The translations under genes and the position numbers were made by a program. A stretch of 8,638 nt of DNA from JBBTXM01 sp038062255. Its GTDB lineage: Bacteria; Patescibacteriota; Minisyncoccia; UBA11713; 2-01-FULL-45-33. The notes beneath the pieces are model-generated. The model was not told the DNA's origin. It made no database searches and saw only the letters and a program-made list of their open reading frames with translations. Shown here one piece after another: positions 3,623 to 8,638 of the stretch (the first letter of the stretch is position 1; each line of letters starts with the position of its first letter). The DNA lies in contig JBBTXM010000005.1 in assembly GCA_038062255.1 (NCBI GenBank), positions 1 to 8,638 of the forward strand, read 5' to 3'.

Positions 3623-6379
3623 TCATTTTCCATGTTTTGAGCTGAATACATCAAGATTGAGGCGATGCAAAATATCTTCCATGATTCCGTTGTTTTCTCT
3701 TTCGTAGCCGTGTCCTATTTTGTCTCCGAAAAATCCAGTTTCAATTTCGTAAATCTGCTTATCAACAGATCTCGCGAACGAAACATTAACGCCAAAATCC
3801 GTGCGTTTCATTTTATTGTCTTCAAAAAATGTCCGCAAAAGCAGAGTGGGCACTTGCACCATGTGGCGCAAACCCATATTTTCATCCGATTGCTGTATGT
3901 CAAAAGCCGTATGCCAATTGCCGGCTATAACGATATGAGCATCGCTATATTTGGAAAGCAGTCTTTCGGGCGGAATGCTCAAAGTTTCGTTTCGCGCGGT
4001 GTGGGGATGTATCGTTTTAAGTTTTAAGCCGTTGGCTGTAACAAATCGAATCTTATCATCAGGCAAATCTTTAACAATTTTAGAAAATACAATATTTTGA
4101 AGCGTAAAATAGCCAATGTGCATTTCATATTTTCTCAACACTGTGGCAATGCCATTCATAAGAAAGTTTTCCAAGCAGAGCCTGAAATAAGCGAGCGCTT
4201 GAACGGCATCGCTGGTCTGCCACAAATCGTGATTGCCCGCGCAATACACAAAAGTTACAAGAAAACGCTTAATCGCCTCTATGAGTTCTTCTTTACTGAC
4301 GGTTTTTTTATCCTTACCTCTCATGAATTCGTCAAATCTTGTTTTGAAAACTTCCATTATCGGAGCCTGCACCAAATACGCGGCAACATGTTCTTGAGTG
4401 TTTAAGTTTAATCCCAAAAATACTTCGCCACGCAAATGCAATCCGTGCACCTTGGAGCCCTGAATGAAATCGCCCGAGCCCACCAATATTGAGGCATTCT
4501 CGCGCAAAATAATTTTGGGCAACTGTTCCAAAATAAATTTACAATCCGTAAGAACTGTGCCATCCGGATAAGTTGCCAAAGAATGCAAACAAGCAAAAGA
4601 AACAATAATATCCTCATTGAATTTTTCCGGCCATCTGTAACGTATTCTGCTTCTGACCCATTCTTTGGAAAAATCATAAAGAGTTGTGGCTTTGTCATAA
4701 ACAATTCCTGCCTTAAAATGCGCCAGCTCATCAATTTCTTTTTTTACAATATCCCTGGAAACTCCAAGTTTTTCTTCTATAACGCCAATAAATGTGGAAC
4801 GTTCTTTTATCACTTCAATAATTTGTTTTTGAATATCTGAAGCGCTTGCCGGAGCTTTGATAAGCTGGCGTTCATGATTAACCAGATACTTGAAGTCGGA
4901 CGTGGTAACCGTATAGTTTCCGTCAGTTCGGAATTTAATAACCCTGGTTCCAATTTCGCTTTCAGAATCGTCGCTTGTTTCGCGTTCCGATAAAGCGTGA
5001 AGTTCCGGAACACCTATATATGGGCAAGAAACTTCGCCGATGGCGGGCTTGTGGATATTTACTCCATATCCGCCAAAAGCGGCAAAATCCGGAGATACCT
5101 TAAGAACTTTAAGAATTGTTCTGATCTGGCTTTGAATTTTTGTGCTTGCGAATTTGCTTCGAAGTCCCGATCTTTGCAAAGAAACTGGCAAAAGCGATAC
5201 ATCAACTTTGTCTTTTTTCTGCTTACTGCCAACATGCTTTACGGGCAATGTTTGGTCATTGCTGTTTCCAAAATAAACAATATCGTCTTTTCTAAGTTCG
5301 CTTAAAGCTATGGCTATCTGGGTTCCTATTGCTTTGTCTTTTTTGGGACTCGTAATGATATACAGCTTTACCAATTTGCCGTCCGGTTTTTTAAGTTTAG
5401 GAAGGCAAACAGACAGCTCTCTGGCAATACGCGACACAAGAAGTGCTTCCCAGCCTTTCCGCTCCTTCTTGGGAACATCTCTAAGCTGAGCCTTTAATTC
5501 ATTTTCTAAATAACCGCCGTTAACCAATCCGGCGCAAAGGACCAAAAAGTGAGCCTTGTTTTGTTTTTGGACAAATTGATTAAGCTCCAAAAGACCCTCT
5601 CTGAATAATTCGTCGCTTCCATAAGAAAAACCTGAAAATGCTCCAACATTCGCCCCGCCGCCATAATAATCTTTTTCCGATAATTCAATGGCAAAAACTT
5701 TTGGTTCCAGCAATTCAAAACTTTTTCGAGAAACGGTAATCTGATTTTTCACTTTATCAAAAACGAAATTGTAGCCTTTCTTCTCCAATTGCGGACGCAA
5801 AAAATTAAGATATTCTTTTGTTTTTTCCGTAGTAATTTTCATCCTTCCGGCTATTAAAGAAATTGGCAGGTCAGTTGGTTCGTTTGCCAACACAGTCAAA
5901 AGCTCAAGAACATATTTTTTATCAACCGCGGTTTTTTCTTCATCCTCTTTTCTTTTTCCCGCAACAGAAGCAGCGCCTTTTAGCAAACGCTTTCCACTCA
6001 ATCCAGCGTATTCGGCCAATTTATGAATAATGTAGCTTTGCGCGTTAGGGTACGTTTTTTCAATGGATTTTTTTATGTCGCTGCTGGAACCGTTGATATA
6101 CGCGGCCTTAAACGCTTCTCTTTCTTCTTCGGATAACCGAGTCCATTGATTGTTTGCGAGAACTTTAGGCTTCCGAGACAGGTCGTACGCGCTTAAAACA
6201 TGAATAAAAGTCGATTCGTTAAAACTAATCTCGCATTCTGGCGAATTAAGAATTTTTCGAATTTTTTCCAAAAGTTTACTTTTTACATCATTCTTTGGCA
6301 AATCTTTTATTGATTCAAGAAACTTTTTATCGAATTTTCTCCATGGTATTCTTACAAAATTCGGTTTTTTTGAACGCAT
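3623..6379 (-). CDS. Large protein with two winged-helix regions and a divergent metallophosphoesterase-like domain
   Basis: This 918-residue protein is not one I recognise by name. The C-terminal third looks like a calcineurin-type metallophosphoesterase: ACLHSL (596-601, DxH motif with Cys for Asp), GSGDFIQG (634-641), YCAGNHDLW (712-720), IHPHTA (790-795) and AGNWHTA (819-825, GHxH motif with Asn for the first His). A winged-helix-like segment precedes it (about 512-570). An equivalent set seems to lie earlier: a winged helix (about 154-218), then a domain (227-500) with VLCAGLVNGG (280-289), YIITSPKKD (340-348) and FGGYGVNIH (435-443) at matching points but no metal ligands. So the inferred layout is two copies of winged helix plus phosphoesterase fold, the first inactive. 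The N-terminus (1-150) is basic and helical. No signal peptide or membrane segment is seen, so it is probably cytoplasmic and may bind nucleic acid. GGAG 7 bases upstream supports the start. Confidence 0.7.
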   Translation of the reverse strand: MRSKKPNFVRIPWRKFDKKFLESIKDLPKNDVKSKLLEKIRKILNSPECEISFNESTFIHVLSAYDLSRKPKVLANNQWTRLSEEEREAFKAAYINGSSSDIKKSIEKTYPNAQSYIIHKLAEYAGLSGKRLLKGAASVAGKRKEDEEKTAVDKKYVLELLTVLANEPTDLPISLIAGRMKITTEKTKEYLNFLRPQLEKKGYNFVFDKVKNQITVSRKSFELLEPKVFAIELSEKDYYGGGANVGAFSGFSYGSDELFREGLLELNQFVQKQNKAHFLVLCAGLVNGGYLENELKAQLRDVPKKERKGWEALLVSRIARELSVCLPKLKKPDGKLVKLYIITSPKKDKAIGTQIAIALSELRKDDIVYFGNSNDQTLPVKHVGSKQKKDKVDVSLLPVSLQRSGLRSKFASTKIQSQIRTILKVLKVSPDFAAFGGYGVNIHKPAIGEVSCPYIGVPELHALSERETSDDSESEIGTRVIKFRTDGNYTVTTSDFKYLVNHERQLIKAPASASDIQKQIIEVIKERSTFIGVIEEKLGVSRDIVKKEIDELAHFKAGIVYDKATTLYDFSKEWVRSRIRYRWPEKFNEDIIVSFACLHSLATYPDGTVLTDCKFILEQLPKIILRENASILVGSGDFIQGSKVHGLHLRGEVFLGLNLNTQEHVAAYLVQAPIMEVFKTRFDEFMRGKDKKTVSKEELIEAIKRFLVTFVYCAGNHDLWQTSDAVQALAYFRLCLENFLMNGIATVLRKYEMHIGYFTLQNIVFSKIVKDLPDDKIRFVTANGLKLKTIHPHTARNETLSIPPERLLSKYSDAHIVIAGNWHTAFDIQQSDENMGLRHMVQVPTLLLRTFFEDNKMKRTDFGVNVSFARSVDKQIYEIETGFFGDKIGHGYERENNGIMEDILHRLNLDVFSSKHGK

Positions 6380-6459
6380 CCGTATTCTCCATTGTCAACG
6401 AATTTCTGATTTAAGTTTATTATCCGAAACAAAATTACGCAATATTGACATTCTTTGGT
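6380..6459 (-). other. Intergenic gap between the IMPDH gene and the 918-aa gene
   Basis: The 80-base gap carries the GGAG ribosome binding site of the 918-aa gene (6383-6390 region). It also has a minus-strand GGATAATAA that could serve as a -10, without a good -35 at the right distance. A TTGACA lies too close to the start codon to have a usable -10. I see no hairpin terminator after the IMPDH gene, so the two genes may be co-transcribed. Confidence 0.4.
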
Positions 6460-7494
6460 TTATATCCTGGAATGCGATTCTTTGAACGTATTATGGGATA
6501 CCCGGATAAACTCCGCGTTTTTTTTATACTCTTTTATGTTTTTTGCTCCCAAATAGCTCATAGAGGAACGAAGGCCGGAAGACAAATCGCTTAAAACAGC
6601 TTCGGCTTTTCCTTTAAACGGCACTCTCCCCGCCTCTCCTTCCGGCGTTCTATAAAATCCGTCTTCAGAAACAAGAACTCCGCGCGAAGCCATGCCTCTG
6701 TATAGTTTAAAAATTTGCCCGCCATCCAAAATCCTCTTTCCCGGAGATTCTTCCGCGCCTGCCAAGAGGTTGCCAATCATCACGGTGGAAGCGCCCGCCG
6801 CCAAAGCCTTGCAAATGTCTCCGGAATTTTTTATTCCGCCATCTGCAATTATTGGAACTTTGAATTTTTTAGCAACACCAAACGCTTCAATAATAGCCGA
6901 GAGCTGCGGCACTCCGACTCCGGTTACAATTCTAGTGATGCATGCGGCTCCAGGACCTATCCCAACTTTTACGGCATCCGCCCCGGCGCGTATCAAATCC
7001 AAAACGCCCTGTTTTGTTGCGACATTTCCGCCAACGATATCTATTTTTTTTCCGCCTGAGGCGGATCCGCCTTTGGCGGAAAATTTCTTTTTCAATGCTT
7101 TAATAGCCTCAATTGCCCGCTCGTTATGGCCATGGGCTATATCAACAACCAAAACATCGGCGCCGGCTTTTACAAGCGCCTCTGCCCGCTCGACAACGTC
7201 TTTTACGCCAACCGCCGCGCCTACAAGCAAATTTTTGATTTTAACTTTCGCAACTTCTTCCGCTTGGCGTTCAATAGGCAAAAAACGGTGAATTATCCCA
7301 ATTCCACCCGCCTTGGCCGTAGCTATAGCCATTTTGGATTCGGTAACGGTATCCATATTTGCCGAAACTATCGGCAAATCCAAAACAATGTTCCGTGAAA
7401 AGTTAGAGCGCAAAGAAACGTCTTTGCGCGAAAACACCCCAGACCGCCGGGGAACCAACAAAACGTCGTCAAATGTAAAATACTCTTTAAGCAT
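6460..7494 (-). CDS. guaB: IMP dehydrogenase-like enzyme lacking CBS domains
   Basis: IMP dehydrogenase oxidises IMP to XMP with NAD+, the committed step to GTP. The 344-residue product begins KEYFTFDDVLLVP. Motifs follow in order: VSANMDTVTE (43-52), VGAAVG (91-96), VVDIAHGHN (116-124), GNVAT (156-160) and VKVGIGPGAACITR (175-188), with catalytic Cys185. IIADGGIKNSGDICKALAAGA (215-235), RGMAS (266-270) and EGEAGRVPFKG (285-295) complete the fold. Sequences around the loop are IMPDH-like (TRIVTGVGVPQ), not GMP reductase-like. The CBS pair normally near residues 90-220 is cleanly absent, giving a length like GMP reductase (about 345). The flap (271-285) is shortened and lacks the Arg-Tyr dyad seen in classical enzymes. 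Residues 139-148 are an in-frame palindromic insertion. GMP reductase activity is the alternative. Confidence 0.85.
   Translation of the reverse strand: MLKEYFTFDDVLLVPRRSGVFSRKDVSLRSNFSRNIVLDLPIVSANMDTVTESKMAIATAKAGGIGIIHRFLPIERQAEEVAKVKIKNLLVGAAVGVKDVVERAEALVKAGADVLVVDIAHGHNERAIEAIKALKKKFSAKGGSASGGKKIDIVGGNVATKQGVLDLIRAGADAVKVGIGPGAACITRIVTGVGVPQLSAIIEAFGVAKKFKVPIIADGGIKNSGDICKALAAGASTVMIGNLLAGAEESPGKRILDGGQIFKLYRGMASRGVLVSEDGFYRTPEGEAGRVPFKGKAEAVLSDLSSGLRSSMSYLGAKNIKEYKKNAEFIRVSHNTFKESHSRI
7051..7080 (-). repeat. Tandem palindromic cassette inside the IMPDH gene
   Basis: Two 15-base hairpins lie head to tail: TCCGCC-TGA-GGCGGA (7051-7065) and TCCGCC-TTT-GGCGGA (7066-7080), with identical 6-bp arms. 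Together they are 30 bases, an exact multiple of three. On the coding strand they encode SAKGGSASGG (residues 139-148), between a helix and the conserved IDIVGGNVAT strand. In typical IMPDH sequences about two residues fill this place. Confidence 0.88.
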
Positions 7495-7496
7495 AG

Positions 7497-7514
7497 AAAA
7501 AACCCCTGTCGGGG
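7497..7514 (-). promoter_or_regulatory. Terminator-like GC hairpin abutting the IMPDH start codon
   Basis: On the minus strand CCCC-GACA-GGGG (7514-7503) is followed by TTTTTT (7502-7497), CT and then the ATG at 7494. The stem is only 4 bp, but it is pure GC with a T-run, as in a small intrinsic terminator. The AGGGG half lies 8 bases before the ATG and is the only Shine-Dalgarno candidate. The element could therefore end obgE transcripts, attenuate IMPDH expression, or mask its ribosome site. Confidence 0.5.
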
Positions 7515-7535
7515 GCTCGTGTAAATCCTTTTATA

Positions 7536-7564
7536 ATTATATATAAAAATTAAAACGCTCCAAA
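7536..7564 (-). promoter_or_regulatory. Possible IMPDH promoter (weak -35, TATAAT -10)
   Basis: A perfect TATAAT (7541-7536) lies in a TATAATTATA palindrome. TTTGGA (7564-7559), 17 bases upstream, is a poor -35. The predicted start near 7529 would give a 35-nt leader containing the GC hairpin. The palindromic -10 also reads on the plus strand, but no gene lies that way. Confidence 0.4.
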
Positions 7565-7570
7565 ATCATC

Positions 7571-7579
7571 TGTGGATAA
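7571..7579. promoter_or_regulatory. Perfect DnaA box (TTATCCACA)
   Basis: TGTGGATAA on the plus strand (TTATCCACA on the minus strand) matches the classical high-affinity DnaA box. It sits in the obgE-IMPDH gap, 7-8 bases upstream of the possible -35. A second site, TTGTCCACA, lies at 335-327 upstream of the rrn promoter. Whether DnaA binds either is inference. Confidence 0.4.
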
Positions 7580-7586
7580 CGCAAGA

Positions 7587-8576
7587 TCAGCCGGCTAGTT
7601 TTTTGGATTGGATTTTTTGGAGGATTTTTTTTACTTTTTCCAAGCTGTCCCAGTCGTAAATCGAAATCGGAGTAGCGTTTTTGGCGATTTTTTTGATAGC
7701 GGAAATTTTCTTTTTGAGTTCCTTCGGCTGAAGCATATCGCTCTTGCTCAAAAAAACATATTCGCTTTTTTTGGCAAGCTCCTTACTATATTTAGCCAGC
7801 TCTTTTTTTATTATTTTGTAGTCTTTAACGGTATTTTCAGACTCGGCTGAAATCAAATGGAAAAGAATTTGTGTGCGCTCAACATGGCGGAGAAATTTTA
7901 TTCCCAATCCCCTGCCCGCGGACGCTCCTTCGATAAGCCCCGGAATATCCGCCAAAACCAGGTCAAAATAAACTCCCAAATTCGGCTCAAGCGTTGTAAA
8001 TGGATAATTTGCCACTTTGCTTTGAGAGCGAGTAAGCTCGTTGAGCAAGCTCGATTTTCCGGCATTAGGCAGCCCAATAAGCCCAACATCCGCAATCAGC
8101 TTAAGCTCCAGCCTTGCCGTGAAATATTCGCCAGGCAGGCCTTTTTGGAACCTTTGGGGCGAAGTATTGCGCGGAGAACGGAAAAGAAAATTACCCTTTC
8201 CGCCCTGGCCTCCTTTTGCGATAAGAATTTTTTCGCCGATTTTTAAAACCTCTCGAGCGGAAGCGAGATCCCGAGCTTTATCGAGGGATACAATTTTAAT
8301 AACTGTTCCAACAGGAACTTTTAAAATTAAATCAGGACCGTCGGCGCCGTCTCGAAACTGATCTCGGCCCCTCTCTCCGTCTTGGGCTTTGACATCCTTT
8401 TTATATCTAAACTGGTTTAGCGCGCTAAGGTCAGACACGCCTTCAATATATACATTGCCTCCTCCGCCTCCGCTGCCGCCAGCGGGGCCCAAACTCATCA
8501 TGTTTTTATTGAAATCCACAGCGCCCCTTCCGCCGTTCCCCGCAAATACTTTGATTGTTACATCGTCGATTAACAT
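7587..8576 (-). CDS. obgE: GTPase Obg/CgtA, short form without C-terminal OCT domain
   Basis: Obg is a ribosome-associated GTPase that acts in 50S assembly and stress control. The 329-residue protein begins MLIDDVTIKVFAGNGGRGAVDF and has the glycine-rich Obg fold (about 1-160) with GPAGGSGGGGGNVYIEG (30-46) and AKGGQGGKGNFLFRS (120-134). The G domain follows: G1 GLPNAGKSS (168-176), G2 FTT (193-195), G3 DIPGLIEGAS (210-219), G4 LSKSD (276-280, Ser in place of the usual Asn) and G5 SIY (305-307). It ends soon after the G domain, so the optional OCT domain is absent. Residues 97-109 (SLDKARDLASARE), in the variable hairpin loop of the Obg fold, are encoded by a pair of palindromes. No good Shine-Dalgarno site precedes the ATG. 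The IMPDH gene follows after 92 bases. Confidence 0.96.
   Translation of the reverse strand: MLIDDVTIKVFAGNGGRGAVDFNKNMMSLGPAGGSGGGGGNVYIEGVSDLSALNQFRYKKDVKAQDGERGRDQFRDGADGPDLILKVPVGTVIKIVSLDKARDLASAREVLKIGEKILIAKGGQGGKGNFLFRSPRNTSPQRFQKGLPGEYFTARLELKLIADVGLIGLPNAGKSSLLNELTRSQSKVANYPFTTLEPNLGVYFDLVLADIPGLIEGASAGRGLGIKFLRHVERTQILFHLISAESENTVKDYKIIKKELAKYSKELAKKSEYVFLSKSDMLQPKELKKKISAIKKIAKNATPISIYDWDSLEKVKKILQKIQSKKLAG
8251..8288 (-). repeat. Double palindromic cassette inside obgE
   Basis: Two adjoining hairpins: TCTCG...CGAGA (8251-8268, loop AGCGGAAG) and TCCCGAGCTTTATCGAGGGA (8269-8288). The second has a UCCC/GGGA stem, tandem G-A mismatches, a G-C pair and an AU-rich loop. It closely resembles the 205-223 element in the rRNA leader. 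On the coding strand the 39-base stretch 8288-8250 encodes SLDKARDLASARE (97-109) in frame with no stop. Confidence 0.72.
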
Positions 8577-8638
8577 TTTATTTGCTTTTTAGAAACTCGT
8601 CCAATTTATATTAATAAATGTTTTTTAATAAATGCTCT
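8577..8638 (-). other. AT-rich region upstream of obgE
   Basis: These 62 bases precede the obgE start and hold no gene. They contain the direct repeat TTAATAAATG at 8611-8620 and 8625-8634 and, on the minus strand, TATAAA (within AATATAAATT), a possible but unsupported -10. I see no clear promoter or ribosome binding site. Confidence 0.4.

Noticed and set aside
5051..5069. Inverted repeat GGATAT/ATATCC inside the 918-aa gene
   Set aside because: Only 6-bp arms, within codons of an aligned segment, and not of the same design as the other cassettes.
6370..6398. TTGACA just upstream of the 918-aa gene as a promoter
   Set aside because: At 17-base spacing the -10 would read GTTCAA and lie inside the coding region, so it is not usable for this gene.
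6692..7291. 199-residue plus-strand open frame opposite the IMPDH gene
   Set aside because: It is the antisense shadow of a clearly conserved gene; its Pro/Ala/Ser-rich composition comes from the complement of Gly/Ala-rich IMPDH codons.
8041..8592. Plus-strand open frames opposite obgE
   Set aside because: Proline-rich products mirror the glycine-rich Obg fold on the other strand; no promoter or ribosome site.

Overview
The window looks like a piece of a small-genome bacterial chromosome, most likely Candidate Phyla Radiation (Patescibacteria, Parcubacteria-like). The evidence is the start of a 16S rRNA gene at the left edge, whose first bases (a good 27F primer site, then the GGCGGCGTGGATAAGGCA stretch) resemble CPR 16S. 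In addition, the DNA is AT-rich, the proteins are compact versions of housekeeping families, and several genes have no clear Shine-Dalgarno site. The assignment is an inference from pattern memory, not from a search.

Almost everything is read on the minus strand. In transcription order, from the right edge leftwards, the genes are: obgE (ribosome-associated GTPase), a CBS-less IMP dehydrogenase (guaB-like), a 918-residue protein with a metallophosphoesterase-like domain and winged helices, a compact mltG (endolytic transglycosylase), rpsP (bS16), khpA (KH RNA-binding protein), trmD (tRNA m1G37 methyltransferase), an EamA/DMT-family 10-TM transporter, and finally a 16S rRNA gene with its own promoter and a structured leader of about 230 nt. 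The rpsP-khpA-trmD order is the remnant of the classical rpsP-ylqC-rimM-trmD-rplS cluster, with rimM and rplS absent here.

Several transcription signals are visible. There is a perfect sigma70-type promoter (TTGACA-N17-TATAAT) for khpA inside the end of rpsP, a near-leaderless promoter for rpsP, and an rrn promoter (TTGACT-N16-TATAAT). A large bidirectional terminator lies after khpA and an intrinsic terminator lies after the 918-aa gene. A GC hairpin with a T-run abuts the IMPDH start codon.

The two most interesting observations are these. (1) The gap between trmD and khpA holds a complete small transcription unit on the opposite strand: a promoter TTGACA-N17-TATCAT, a 23-codon ORF for a hydrophobic single-helix peptide, and a strong terminator directly at its stop codon. 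(2) Short palindromic cassettes are embedded in frame in conserved housekeeping genes (IMPDH, obgE, and an AT-rich version in trmD). One cassette family, a hairpin with tandem G-A mismatches, is also present in the 16S rRNA leader. This resembles the Rickettsia palindromic elements and suggests a proliferating REP-like element that tolerates, or is selected for, in-frame insertion.
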